Of a DNA stretch of 64,000 nucleotides, positions 41,339-50,908 are shown in pieces. Position 1 is the stretch's first letter. Each line of letters begins with the position of its first letter. Source of the DNA: Lysinibacillus boronitolerans JCM 21713 = 10a = NBRC 103108 (GTDB lineage Bacteria > Bacillota > Bacilli > Bacillales_A > Planococcaceae); the NCBI RefSeq assembly GCF_000772935.1, contig NZ_JPVR01000077.1:175635-239634 (forward strand), in the 5' to 3' direction. The position numbers were made by a program, and so were the translations under genes. The notes under the pieces were generated by a model, which saw only the letters and a program-made list of their open reading frames with translations, was not told the DNA's origin and did no database searches.

Positions 41339-42274
41339 TTAATCGTCTAACACATCATTTGATGAAATCACTTCATCTAAACGTCTTGAAAATTCCTCTG
41401 CCGCATTGACGCCCATTTTCTTTAAACGATAATTCATCGCTGCTACTTCAATAATAACGGAGACATTGCGCCCTGGTCTTACTGGAATTGTTAATTTTGT
41501 TAGTTCCGTATCGATTATTTTCATTTTTTCTTCTTCTAAGCCTAATCGATCATAAACTTTTTGTGGATCCCATATTTCGAGTTCAATGATGAGGGTAATA
41601 CGTTTATAGGGGCGTACTGCACTTGCACCAAATAGTGTCATAATGTCAATAATGCCGATGCCTCGTATTTCCAATAAGTGCTCTAATAAAGGTGGAGGGC
41701 TTCCAATTAATAGGTTCTCTGATTCTTGACGAATTTCAACACAATCATCCGCTACTAAACGATGACCTTTTTTTACAAGTTCAAGAGCTGTTTCACTTTT
41801 ACCCACACCACTTTTACCAATTATAAGCACACCGATGCCATAAACATCGACAAGTACCCCGTGCGCTGCTGTCATCGGAGCTAAGCGTCCCTCTAAGTAG
41901 TTCGTCAATCTACTCGAAAATTTGGTTGTGGTCATATGTGTTTTAAACACAGGTACATGCTTTTCGTTTGATGCTTGAATAAGCTCCTCTGGTACTTCTA
42001 AATCTCTAGAAATAATGATAGCAGGCGTGTCCTGTGAACAAAGTAAACGCATACGCTCAAGCTTAACATCTGCTGGGAGCATTTCAAAAAAGGAAAGTTC
42101 AGTCTTGCCGAGTAATTGTACACGATTCGCTGGATAATGAGTAAAGTATCCTGCCATTTCAAGCCCTGGTCTTGAGATATCGCTTGTCACAATTGTCCTG
42201 CCTATTCCTTCTTCACCAGCTAATAACTCTAACTTAAATTTCTCCATAACATCTCTTGTTAATACTACGACCAA
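41339..42274 (-). CDS. hprK: HPr kinase/phosphorylase
   Basis: 311 residues from a TTG start ([19 protein letters not shown]). The in-frame ATG five codons earlier overlaps the GGAGG ribosome site, and the TTG length matches B. subtilis (about 310). Walker A is [15 protein letters not shown], followed by LVADDCVEI and the C-terminal [20 protein letters not shown]. It phosphorylates Ser46 of HPr and Crh and reverses this with phosphate, controlling CcpA-dependent catabolite repression. Confidence 0.95.
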   Translation of the reverse strand: MVVVLTRDVMEKFKLELLAGEEGIGRTIVTSDISRPGLEMAGYFTHYPANRVQLLGKTELSFFEMLPADVKLERMRLLCSQDTPAIIISRDLEVPEELIQASNEKHVPVFKTHMTTTKFSSRLTNYLEGRLAPMTAAHGVLVDVYGIGVLIIGKSGVGKSETALELVKKGHRLVADDCVEIRQESENLLIGSPPPLLEHLLEIRGIGIIDIMTLFGASAVRPYKRITLIIELEIWDPQKVYDRLGLEEEKMKIIDTELTKLTIPVRPGRNVSVIIEVAAMNYRLKKMGVNAAEEFSRRLDEVISSNDVLDD

Positions 42275-42372
42275 TGAAAAAGCCTCCAATCAATGGATAA
42301 GGTTCACCTTATTTTAGCATGTCTATGTGTAAAAGAAATGTATTTACTCTCAATACAGCGTTTGCTTGCACT

Positions 42373-42408
42373 AAAAAAACTAGCGGCTCTCCAGCCCGCT
42401 AGTTTTTA
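42373..42408. terminator. Terminator between cytochrome c551 gene and hprK
   Basis: AAAACTAGCGG and CCGCTAGTTTT pair perfectly over 11 bp with a 9-nt loop; A and T runs on both sides. It ends the minus-strand cytochrome gene. Confidence 0.9.
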
Positions 42409-42416
42409 AAAAGCAA

Positions 42417-42740
42417 TTATTTTTGAGTTGCTAACCACTTAGCAACTGCCTCAGCATCTGCACCTTTTACTAATCCTGCAGGCATGCCGTTTTTACCATT
42501 ATTTATAATATCTAAAATTTCTGATTCAGACAAACGTGAACCTACATTATTTAATGCTGGACCATTTGCACCTTGTAGCTCGCCACCATGACAAGTAACA
42601 CAAGATTTCATCGCAATTGCTTCGCCATTTGGCTCTGCAGCACTTTCATTACCATTATTAGATGCAGTTTTATCTCCGCCGCCACATGCAGCTAAGAAGA
42701 TTGCTGATCCGAACACTAATGTTAACATTGCTTTTTTCAT
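42417..42740 (-). CDS. cccB: Cytochrome c551 lipoprotein (CccB-like)
   Basis: 107 residues. Lipobox FLAACGG (Cys19), a Ser/Asn linker, then a small class I cytochrome c domain with heme motif CVTCHGGELQGANGPAL and axial Met in KNGMPAGLVKG. Membrane-tethered on the outside, it shuttles electrons from the bc complex to the cytochrome c oxidase. In B. subtilis cccB is also next to a YitT-family gene (yvjA). Confidence 0.92.
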   Translation of the reverse strand: MKKAMLTLVFGSAIFLAACGGGDKTASNNGNESAAEPNGEAIAMKSCVTCHGGELQGANGPALNNVGSRLSESEILDIINNGKNGMPAGLVKGADAEAVAKWLATQK

Positions 42741-42788
42741 TAGTACCCCTCCTCATAATAAATACCTTACGCCGCCATTATACCAAAA

Positions 42789-43631
42789 TTATGCACGTTT
42801 GAAACCTTCTCCTAATACCTCGTATGCATCAGAAACGATAACAAACGCTGATGGGTCAACGCTTTTAATGAGTTGTTTCAGCTTTGTGAATTCTGTTTGA
42901 TAAACAACAACCATCAGTACTGGTCGTGCCTCTCCTGTATACCCACCAATTGCTGGTAACTTCGTTACACCACGATTAATTTCAGCATAAATGGCTTCTC
43001 TAACCTCATCTTGTTTCAATGTAATGATATAGACCATTTTAGATTGACTAAAACCTAGCTGAATAATATCAATCGTTTTTGTGGTAACATAAAGTCCAAT
43101 GAGAGCATACAAACCTTTTTCTAAGTCAAAAACAATTGCTGCACTAATTGCGATTACGCCATCTATTAACAGCACACTTGTTCCAAGCGACAATCCTGTA
43201 TACTTCGTAATGATTTGCGCTAGTAAATCAGTGCCACCAGTTGAAGCATTCCCCTTAAAGACCATTCCTATTCCTAGTCCAACAACAATTCCACCAAAAA
43301 GAGCACCCAATAAAGGATTATCAGTCCAAGGTTCCCAGCTATTTGTTAATAAAACAATAAACGGTAACGTAATTGTCCCAATAAAGGATTTTATCCCAAA
43401 TTTTTTGCCCAGTAATAAAACACCAGCAATAAAAAGCGGAATGTTAAACGCATACTGAACAATTCCCGGATTCCAGCCAAACAAACCATGCAAAATCGTA
43501 CTAATTCCACTTACCCCACCTGAAGCGACTTGATTTGGTAATAAAAAGACATTAAAACCAATAGCAATTACTGCCGCTCCTACAATGACATACACATACT
43601 CCACAATGCTATCTCTCACATCATGTTTCAT
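42789..43631 (-). CDS. YitT-family membrane protein (YvjA-like)
   Basis: 280 residues: five membrane segments in the first ~200 (NQVASGGVSGISTILHGLFG; GNASTGGTDLLAQIITKYTG are family repeats) and a cytoplasmic DUF2179 domain at the C-terminus (QTEFTKLKQLIKSVDPSAFV). The function is unknown; transport has been proposed. Placement beside cccB matches yvjA. Confidence 0.88.
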   Translation of the reverse strand: MKHDVRDSIVEYVYVIVGAAVIAIGFNVFLLPNQVASGGVSGISTILHGLFGWNPGIVQYAFNIPLFIAGVLLLGKKFGIKSFIGTITLPFIVLLTNSWEPWTDNPLLGALFGGIVVGLGIGMVFKGNASTGGTDLLAQIITKYTGLSLGTSVLLIDGVIAISAAIVFDLEKGLYALIGLYVTTKTIDIIQLGFSQSKMVYIITLKQDEVREAIYAEINRGVTKLPAIGGYTGEARPVLMVVVYQTEFTKLKQLIKSVDPSAFVIVSDAYEVLGEGFKRA

Positions 43632-43747
43632 TTCCCCACGCCCACTTCAACTATCAGAATTTTTTAAAGACGAGATGATTATAGCAAATACTTTTAGCAT
43701 TGAGAACTTCATCTTGATGAAGGGATACTTTATTGAGGATCTGTAAA

Positions 43748-43785
43748 ATAAGCTATCTTACTGTAATCAATAAGATAGCTTTTGC
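43748..43785. terminator. Terminator beside the EAL/HDOD gene
   Basis: AAGCTATCTTA and TAAGATAGCTT pair over 11 bp around a 10-nt loop; the minus strand continues TTATTTTA. It lies about 10 bp beyond the stop of the 43795 gene. Confidence 0.8.
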
Positions 43786-43794
43786 TGAATTAGT

Positions 43795-45024
43795 TTAAAA
43801 TGATTTTTCTGCCCATTCAATGGCTTCATAATATAAAAGATCAATGTCAACTAACTGAATATTCAACTGTACAGCTAGCTCTTCTAAGCGCGGCCAATCT
43901 AGTTTACTTAACGCAACACTAAACTCCAAATAAGGAGTCATTTCCGTTTCAAAGCCTAGAATGGTATTCGTAATATCCTCTGAGAATGGTAGCTGCTGTA
44001 AAATAACATTCATCGGTCTTTGAAGTAATGTATCAATTAGAGAAAACATGCCGACTAAAAAATACTCTGAGAAATTCTTTTTATAAGCTAGCTTAGCTAG
44101 TTTTTCACAAACCTTAGCTCGGAATAAAGACGTACACATCACTTCTTTAAAAAGATCGGAATCGGCATCAATATCAATTTCACGCATGGCCAATAAATAA
44201 ATCCATTTACGTAGATTTGATACACCCAATAACACAATCGCTTGTTTGATGGAGCGCACTTTCGATTTAGAACGTTTAGATGAGTTATTAATCATTTGCA
44301 ATAACTTGTATGTTAATGAAATATCACGTTCAATATTTTCTGCTAACAATTGAATATTCGGTTCTTCCTCTTTTAGTAAGGAGATAGTGTGAATATATTG
44401 AATCGCATTTGCTGGAATGTCTGTTGCTCGTATTATTTGCGGTTGTTCAAAAAAATAACCTTGAAATAACACATAGCCAGAGGATTTAGCGACTTCAAAT
44501 TGATGACGCGTCTCTACTTTTTCAGCAAGCAATTGAATATGTGGAAACTTCTCCTTAACTTTATTTTCGATTTCCATTCTTTTTACAATGGAAGAAGCTA
44601 AAAAATCCACCTTAATATAATCAATTTGTTCGAATAATTCATCATAAACTTCCACTTGATCATCCATCATAAAATCATCCAAAGCGATTTGAAACCCCTG
44701 TTTTTTTAGCTCAATTACACGTTCCACTAATTGATAGGTAAGTGGAACATCTTCTAATATCTCAATCACTACCTGTGAGGGATTTAAAAATTCATATATA
44801 GAGCTCATCAATAAGTTTTCAGTAAAATTTACAAAACCAGGTTTACCTTTCGTTACCTCTTCAAAACCAATTGAAAGAAATGAGTTCACAAGTACGTCAA
44901 TCGTTGCTGCATCTGAATCGACCATTGGAAAGGCATTTACGTTTTTGCTACGATATAACAATTCATATGCAACGACTTGCTCATGAAGATTAAATATAGG
45001 CTGTCTGCCAATGAATACTTCCAT
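43795..45024 (-). CDS. EAL-HDOD signalling protein (YuxH-like)
   Basis: 409 residues from MEVFIGRQPIFNLHEQVVAY, with GGGGGG upstream; the frame is open 16 codons further. N-terminal EAL-like domain (1-200) has ELL in the EAL position and LDDF in place of the metal motif, suggesting loss of c-di-GMP hydrolysis. The C-terminal HDOD domain (about 200-390; SLTYKLLQMINNSSKRSKSK) is a signalling helical bundle. Length equals B. subtilis YuxH. Role unknown; perhaps c-di-GMP binding or protein contacts. Confidence 0.86.
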   Translation of the reverse strand: MEVFIGRQPIFNLHEQVVAYELLYRSKNVNAFPMVDSDAATIDVLVNSFLSIGFEEVTKGKPGFVNFTENLLMSSIYEFLNPSQVVIEILEDVPLTYQLVERVIELKKQGFQIALDDFMMDDQVEVYDELFEQIDYIKVDFLASSIVKRMEIENKVKEKFPHIQLLAEKVETRHQFEVAKSSGYVLFQGYFFEQPQIIRATDIPANAIQYIHTISLLKEEEPNIQLLAENIERDISLTYKLLQMINNSSKRSKSKVRSIKQAIVLLGVSNLRKWIYLLAMREIDIDADSDLFKEVMCTSLFRAKVCEKLAKLAYKKNFSEYFLVGMFSLIDTLLQRPMNVILQQLPFSEDITNTILGFETEMTPYLEFSVALSKLDWPRLEELAVQLNIQLVDIDLLYYEAIEWAEKSF

Positions 45025-45140
45025 TCCGTTGCCCCCCATTTCTCCATTTTCTAGTAATTTATAGTATAACATTTTTTACGACCTGATGCTTATACTTCAA
45101 GCTAACTTAACATGCCAAATCGGCTTTTTTAGATAATTAA

Positions 45141-45186
45141 AAAGAAAGGACAGTCCCCCGTGACATTGCTCACTTGAGGACTATCC
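45141..45186 (-). terminator. Terminator of the DedA gene
   Basis: GGATAGTCC and GGACTGTCC pair with one mismatch, with an inner GTGA/TCAC helix, and the minus strand continues CTTTCTTTTT. It lies 4 bp beyond the gene. Confidence 0.75.
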
Positions 45187-45189
45187 ATA

Positions 45190-45837
45190 TTATTTACCGA
45201 CTCTGGATTTTATTGCTCCGATCACTGCAGGCACAACCGATATAAAGATAATCAAAATCAATACAACTGAGAAGTTATCTTTAATAATTGGAATATTCCC
45301 AAAGAAGTAACCTAATAATGTACAACTGAATACCCATAAAATAGCACCAAAAATATTATAAAATAAGAAATAACTATATTTCATTTTACTTGCACCCGCC
45401 ACAAACGGGATAAATGTACGAATAAATGGCATGAAACGAGCGATCACGATCGTTTTCCCACCATGTGTATTAAAGAATTTTTCAGCTGCTTCCATACGTT
45501 CCTTTTTAACAACTCTACCGAGGAGGCTCTTTGGTGGAATAGATGTCCCTACCTTATGTCCAATATGATAATTCACCGTATCTCCCAAAATAGCTGCTGC
45601 TAAAAATACAGGGATTAAAATCCACATATCGAACGCGCCCATTGCTGCTGCTAATGTTCCACTTGCAAATAACAAGGAATCGCCAGGTAAGAATGGGAAA
45701 ATAACAACGCCTGTTTCTACAAAAACAATCGCAAATAAAATAAGATAACTCCAATTGCCAAAATCACGAATAATTTCTTCTAAATGCACATCAATATGCA
45801 CAATAAAACTTATTAACTCCTTAATGAGTTCTAACAT
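45190..45837 (-). CDS. DedA-family membrane protein
   Basis: 215 residues with four to five membrane segments. FLPGDSLLFASGTLAAAMG, GKTIVIARFMPFIRTFIPFV and AGASKMKYSYFLFYNIFGAI are DedA signatures. Members act in the cytoplasmic membrane as lipid flippases or proton-coupled carriers; several recycle undecaprenyl phosphate or phosphatidylethanolamine. The specific substrate is not visible. Single-gene unit. Confidence 0.93.
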   Translation of the reverse strand: MLELIKELISFIVHIDVHLEEIIRDFGNWSYLILFAIVFVETGVVIFPFLPGDSLLFASGTLAAAMGAFDMWILIPVFLAAAILGDTVNYHIGHKVGTSIPPKSLLGRVVKKERMEAAEKFFNTHGGKTIVIARFMPFIRTFIPFVAGASKMKYSYFLFYNIFGAILWVFSCTLLGYFFGNIPIIKDNFSVVLILIIFISVVPAVIGAIKSRVGK

Positions 45838-46046
45838 GTTTTTGTATGCTCTCTTTCAATAGTATTTTTACCTAAAAGCTTTGACGTGGCTTCACCTCAA
45901 AGGGTTCCAGTTTTGTACGTCTTTTTACATTACTTCCTCACTATATGACAAGCCCTCGAAAAGTATGTAGAAGATTTCACAAGTTTGATTTTATCACTTA
46001 CTGATATCTACTCTCAACTGATTTTACTATTATACGAATAATGTAC

Positions 46047-46082
46047 AAAAAAATAGCTACCATTTTTCAATAGTAGCTTTTC
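46047..46082 (-). terminator. Terminator of the acyl-CoA ligase gene
   Basis: AGCTAC and GTAGCT with flanking A/T pairs enclose a 12-nt loop; the minus strand ends in TTTTTTT. It starts 4 bp beyond the stop. Confidence 0.75.
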
Positions 46083-46086
46083 TTGC

Positions 46087-47634
46087 TTAAACTTTTTCTT
46101 TTAATGAGCGTCTTAATATTTTTCCTGTAGTGTTTTTTGGTAGTTCATCCAGTATCTCAATTACCTTCGGAACCTTGTACTTCACCATATGTTTAGCACA
46201 ATAGGATAGAAGATCGTCTGTTGTAGTAGCCGCTACTTCTTTTAACACAACATAGGCATGTACCGCTTCCCCTAAGTTAGGGTCTGGGAAGCCTACTACT
46301 GCTGCCTCCACAATATTATTATGGGCAAACAGCACTTCCTCCACTTCACGTGGATAAACATTGAAGCCCCCCACAATAATCATGTCCTTTTTACGGTCAA
46401 CAATGTAGAAATACCCTTCTTCATCTACCTTTGCTAAATCTCCTGTATAGAGCCAGCCGTCACGAATCGCCATCGCTGTTTCTTCAGGCATTTTATAGTA
46501 TCCCTTCATCACATTGGGACCCCGTACAATTAGCTCTCCAACTTCGCCCACAGGTACTTCCTGACCATTGACATCGACAACTTTGTTCTCAACATTGCTG
46601 ATAGATGTTCCAATAGAGCCAGCTTTACGATCACGATCTAGTGGGTTAAAACATGTAACAGGTGAAGCTTCGGATAAGCCATATCCCTCTGACACACGCA
46701 CATTAAATTTCTGCTCGAAATTATGTAATAGCGCAACAGGCAAGGAAGCGCCACCTGAAATAGCTAAACGAATAGTCGAGAAATCTTCAGGATTGCCTTC
46801 CGGTAATTGGTATAAGAAATTATACATAGTAGGAACACCAGCAAATACCGTTGCTTTTTGCTCTCTTGCTAAAGCAAAAATTTCGCTAGGGCTAAAGCGT
46901 GGTGCAAGTAAAACTGTTGCTCCACTTAATAAAGGTGCATTAACTACAACCGTTAAGGCAAATACATGGAAGACAGGAAGTGTCGCAATAACACGGTCCT
47001 CTGCATTAATGCCTAAATAATGAGCAACATCTCGTGCATTTGAGTACACATTACCATGTGTCAGCATGGCCCCCTTTGGACTACCTGTAGTTCCTGAAGT
47101 ATATAAAATAATGGCATTGTCATCATCTGCAACTTCAATAGGTTGTAAAGATTGAGTTGTTTTGGCGATGACATGTGTAAATAAATGTGTTTTTTCTTGT
47201 GCTTGTGGTGATAAAGCTGCCACTTTTTCCGCTATATCTGGTGTTGTTTCACAAACTATAAATGTTTTTACTTGTGGAAATGCTTGTACACCTTTTTCAA
47301 CCAATGGTAGCAACATATCCAGAGCAATGACCGCTTTTACATCTCCATTATGCAAAATATAAGAAATTTCATCAGGTGTATAGATTGGATTAACAGGTAT
47401 TGCCGTTGCCCCTAAGCGCATTGTTGCATAGAGAGCAATTAAGTAATGTGGCGTGTTGCCGAGTAAAAACGCCACATGATCCCCTTTTTCAACGCCTAAA
47501 TCTTGTAATCCTTTTGCAAAGCGGCCAACAGTATGCTCAAATTCCCCGTAAGTCGTATCTTTCCCCATAAAATGATACGCCACTTTTTCAGGTTGTTCTG
47601 TTGCCTGTTGACGAACACGTGAAACTAAATTCAA
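46087..47634 (-). CDS. Long-chain fatty acid--CoA ligase (LcfB/FadD-like)
   Basis: 515 residues of the adenylate-forming family. P-loop ILYTSGTTGSPKGAMLTH (about 172-189), EGYGLSEASPVTC, the GWLYTGDLAKVDEEGYFYIV motif and the C-terminal PKNTTGKILRRSL Lys are all present. The start is TTG behind AAGGGGATGG. It activates fatty acids for beta-oxidation or lipid synthesis. Single gene; chain length preference unknown. Confidence 0.9.
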   Translation of the reverse strand: MNLVSRVRQQATEQPEKVAYHFMGKDTTYGEFEHTVGRFAKGLQDLGVEKGDHVAFLLGNTPHYLIALYATMRLGATAIPVNPIYTPDEISYILHNGDVKAVIALDMLLPLVEKGVQAFPQVKTFIVCETTPDIAEKVAALSPQAQEKTHLFTHVIAKTTQSLQPIEVADDDNAIILYTSGTTGSPKGAMLTHGNVYSNARDVAHYLGINAEDRVIATLPVFHVFALTVVVNAPLLSGATVLLAPRFSPSEIFALAREQKATVFAGVPTMYNFLYQLPEGNPEDFSTIRLAISGGASLPVALLHNFEQKFNVRVSEGYGLSEASPVTCFNPLDRDRKAGSIGTSISNVENKVVDVNGQEVPVGEVGELIVRGPNVMKGYYKMPEETAMAIRDGWLYTGDLAKVDEEGYFYIVDRKKDMIIVGGFNVYPREVEEVLFAHNNIVEAAVVGFPDPNLGEAVHAYVVLKEVAATTTDDLLSYCAKHMVKYKVPKVIEILDELPKNTTGKILRRSLKEKV

Positions 47635-47776
47635 TTACACCATCCCCTTATCGTATAAAATGAATCGCTATTCAGTAATATTATATAAGAAATATATCTA
47701 AAAAACAATGAGTCTTTTTATCTCATGTCATAAATTACGTTAAATAATTCATTTTTTTCTCTTTTAAACCATTACC

Positions 47777-49711
47777 TCATGAGCGAATATGGGAGATATA
47801 GCGCCATCGAATTAAATAAAAATAAACAACTTGTATTAAGACAAAAAAGCCAAAAGCAAAGAATACTTCTTTTACAATCGATATATTTGCAAAGTCTCTT
47901 AAAATACCTTGAACCATTAGAAAAGCAAAGGCACTATGCATCATCGCAACACCCCAAGGTAAGAAGAATTGGGGAAACAAATGGCGATTAACTAGCTTTT
48001 TTAGCTCCGTATCTGTTAAACCCATACGCTTTAACACATCAAATTTACGCTTTTCACGTTCGAGGGATGTATGCAATTTAAAATAGATAAAGCTACCAGC
48101 CGCAAGTAAAAATACAGTAGCTACTAAGACACCCACTAATGTAAATAATGAGTAGGTAGCTAATATATAAGAATAATTTAATCCTGCATTTTCAAAGTAA
48201 AAAGGGCTAAATCTATTCTTTTTAATAAAATACAGATTGGATTCTAGATGTTCTATATCCTTACCGATATCCTTTGTTTCCATCCATTGAGGAATAACAA
48301 ATGTAAATAGATGATAGCTTGGTTGAATAATATCTTGATCGGAAATCGGATGAATAAGCTTAGCGAAGTCTTCATCACTAATGACAATCGAATTAACACT
48401 TACAATCGAGCCTGGAAACACAATTTTTGGATAGACACTATCGATAGTGAGCGGTATATTGTTTTCTTCTAAAACCGTCTGCACGACTCGATCTTTTAAT
48501 TTTTTTAGGGAATCCTCCGAATAAGGAATGAATACTGCCTCACCTGCTCCCAGATTTAATAATGGATAACTATAGGAAGAAAGCAAGACATTCATATCGG
48601 ACTCGCGAAAAACCTCCACTTCATTTCGCGTGTAGGAAGAGGTTTGCTTTACAACAATAAATCGGGATAGCTGATAAGATAAACCTTTCTCCTCTAATTG
48701 TAGCCTTAAAGAATTGATATGCTCCCGTTCATATGGGTTATCGACATCCCCCTTATATACCAGTCCGAGTGGATTTAATCGATCATATTGAGTGGTATAA
48801 GAGGACATCGTCGCTAATACACCAACAGATAAAAATGCAAGTGTCGATACCATCGTCACAACGAAAAACATTTTCACGTTATCCATCATTATATGCGTTT
48901 GTTCTGCTAGTGACAGGAGACGATAACGTTGCCAATGATATTTGCGTTTCCCACGTGCTAAATCTAAAAAACAAGGCACGGAATCACTGAAAAAATAATA
49001 GGTGCCAAATGTTGCAGAAAATGGTATTAACAGCGTTAGCCCGATTAGTGATGTATGACCCACAACAAACGCGAGGACATACGTCGTTACAATTAAAGCA
49101 ATACCATAGAAAGCTCGTATTTTGGAATACGTTGTTAAGCTATTTAAATAATCACTGCCTTTAATAAGATCTCGTAATTTTCTCTCTCGTGTAAAATACA
49201 CACTAATAAAAGAAATAACGAAAAATGCACTTGTGAAAACACCAATCGTCAGTAAAAATGGCTCCCATGAAACGTACAGTGGTAAATCATCTAAATGTAA
49301 AATTTCCCGAACAATCATAAAAAAGAATTTTGAAAATGAGAAACCAAAGACAATTCCTACAATAATGGAGCCTGTTCCAATAATCATTGTCTCTAAAAAG
49401 ACAAGTCTATTCATCTGACGTTTTTCCATTCCCAAATGCAATAAAATGGCAAACTCATGTGATCTGGCCTCTAAAAAAGCACTCATGGAATAATATAAAA
49501 AGAATAATGTAAACAGGACGAGAACAATTTCAGCCCCCACCATACCAATGAGAGACATCTCCCCTAATATCCCACGTTCAATATCAGGGTGAAACATCAA
49601 CATAGAATAGATAAAAAATACAGCCACAGAAAAAAAGCTTGCCATGAAAAAGGCACCATATATCCGGCTGTTCCGCACGACATTACGGTAAGCGAATTGT
49701 CGAAAGGTCAC
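47777..49711 (-). CDS. BceB-type ABC transporter permease
   Basis: 644 residues, ten membrane segments with a large extracellular domain (about 310-520) between segments 7 and 8, the BceB/VraG layout. FtsX-like permease regions surround it (LEARSHEFAILLHLGMEKRQ; LEREKRKFDVLKRMGLTDTE). It senses and removes peptide antibiotics such as bacitracin and signals to the neighbouring kinase. GTG start behind GGAGGAGGG, inside the ATPase gene (29-bp overlap). Confidence 0.92.
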   Translation of the reverse strand: MTFRQFAYRNVVRNSRIYGAFFMASFFSVAVFFIYSMLMFHPDIERGILGEMSLIGMVGAEIVLVLFTLFFLYYSMSAFLEARSHEFAILLHLGMEKRQMNRLVFLETMIIGTGSIIVGIVFGFSFSKFFFMIVREILHLDDLPLYVSWEPFLLTIGVFTSAFFVISFISVYFTRERKLRDLIKGSDYLNSLTTYSKIRAFYGIALIVTTYVLAFVVGHTSLIGLTLLIPFSATFGTYYFFSDSVPCFLDLARGKRKYHWQRYRLLSLAEQTHIMMDNVKMFFVVTMVSTLAFLSVGVLATMSSYTTQYDRLNPLGLVYKGDVDNPYEREHINSLRLQLEEKGLSYQLSRFIVVKQTSSYTRNEVEVFRESDMNVLLSSYSYPLLNLGAGEAVFIPYSEDSLKKLKDRVVQTVLEENNIPLTIDSVYPKIVFPGSIVSVNSIVISDEDFAKLIHPISDQDIIQPSYHLFTFVIPQWMETKDIGKDIEHLESNLYFIKKNRFSPFYFENAGLNYSYILATYSLFTLVGVLVATVFLLAAGSFIYFKLHTSLEREKRKFDVLKRMGLTDTELKKLVNRHLFPQFFLPWGVAMMHSAFAFLMVQGILRDFANISIVKEVFFAFGFFVLIQVVYFYLIRWRYISHIRS

Positions 49712-50459
49712 CTACTTGCCCTCCTCCTAGTAAGCTCAAAACATTTAATATCCGTTGGAAAAACATCTGACGACGGTCATCTCGATAAATTTCATTAAAA
49801 AATTCACCATCTTTAATGAATAACACTCGATCACAATAACTTGCTGCAATCGGATCATGCGTGACCATCACGATTGTCGTTTGTTTATCCTGATTCACCT
49901 TTGTTAATAGTTCAAGCACATCACGTGAAGAATTTGAATCTAAATTACCTGTCGGCTCGTCCGCTAAAATGAGACTAGGATTATGAATAAGTGCACGACC
50001 AATTGCCGTTCTTTGTGCCTGTCCCCCAGATATTTCATTTGGACGTTTATGAAGGAAGGAAGTTAAGTCTAGCTTTTCTACAATACTTGCCAGACGCTCC
50101 TCCATTACCTCTAGCGGCTGCTGATCTAACGTTAAGGGCAACACGATATTTTCCTCGACCGTCAGCATATGCAAAAGATTGAAATCCTGAAACACAAAAC
50201 CGAGCTGTCTTCTTCTAAAGTACGCAAGCTCTGTTGCATTCAATTTATGTGGATTCATTCCATCCAGTATGATTTCTCCACTAGTTGGTTCATCGATGGT
50301 CGAAATAATATTCAGTAATGTCGTTTTACCGCTCCCTGAGGGGCCCATAACAGCTAAAAACTCGCCTTCTTCCACGTCAAAGCTCAATTGATTTAATGCA
50401 CGATGTGTTACTTTACCTTCGTACACTTTTGTCACATCTTTAATTTGCAAAATAGGCAT
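49683..50459 (-). CDS. BceA-type ABC transporter ATP-binding protein
   Basis: 258 residues: Walker A GPSGSGKTTLLN, Q-loop FQDFNLLHMLTVEEN, signature ISGGQAQR, Walker B LILADEPTGNLD, switch VTHDP. This is the MacB/LolD/BceA class. The tail after QRILNVLSLLGGG reaches into the permease gene. It powers the peptide-handling transporter. Confidence 0.94.
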   Translation of the reverse strand: MPILQIKDVTKVYEGKVTHRALNQLSFDVEEGEFLAVMGPSGSGKTTLLNIISTIDEPTSGEIILDGMNPHKLNATELAYFRRRQLGFVFQDFNLLHMLTVEENIVLPLTLDQQPLEVMEERLASIVEKLDLTSFLHKRPNEISGGQAQRTAIGRALIHNPSLILADEPTGNLDSNSSRDVLELLTKVNQDKQTTIVMVTHDPIAASYCDRVLFIKDGEFFNEIYRDDRRQMFFQRILNVLSLLGGGQVGDLSTIRLP

Positions 50460-50471
50460 ACTTCATTCACC

Positions 50472-50897
50472 TTATTTCTTCGTTAATTCTAAAGATTGAG
50501 GTAAAAGCCACTGTAATACGACCTCAAAACCAATGTGAAAATGAGGCTCAGTTAAAGCCAGTATTGACTCTTCCTCTACTAAACTAAAGCAATGCTCCCC
50601 AACAATTACATCCCAAGCATCCATTTCACCCTCTACGATTGCCCCACATACAGTATAATACCCACTATACATAATCTGTTGACCGTCGACAGGAAAAGCA
50701 TTCAATAATGTTGGTTGTTGTAAGTTTAACCCAAGGCTATTTGAAAAATGCAGTAGTTCTTCATCTAACTTTTCATTTGCCAGAAGAAAATTTTGATAGG
50801 CTAATGGATCCCCTGCTTGCAGATGTGTCATATAAAGCGCATTTGTTTTTTCCTTATCAATCGTTAGTTTCCAATCTTCAATACGTACCTCTACCAT
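50472..50897 (-). CDS. Unknown 141-residue protein inside the Bce-like module
   Basis: Soluble, acidic, no signal or membrane helix. The first third (MVEVRIEDWKLTIDKEKTNA) and the Cys/His-containing C-terminal half (WDVIVGEHCFSLVEEESI; LTEPHFHIGFEVVLQWLLPQ) do not match a family I recognise. RBS AGGGGG. It is tightly packed: 11 bp after the kinase and 12 bp before the ATPase, so it belongs to the operon. A signal-modulating or self-protection role is possible but is only a guess from context. Confidence 0.8.
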   Translation of the reverse strand: MVEVRIEDWKLTIDKEKTNALYMTHLQAGDPLAYQNFLLANEKLDEELLHFSNSLGLNLQQPTLLNAFPVDGQQIMYSGYYTVCGAIVEGEMDAWDVIVGEHCFSLVEEESILALTEPHFHIGFEVVLQWLLPQSLELTKK

Positions 50898-50908
50898 CCT
50901 AGTGCCCC

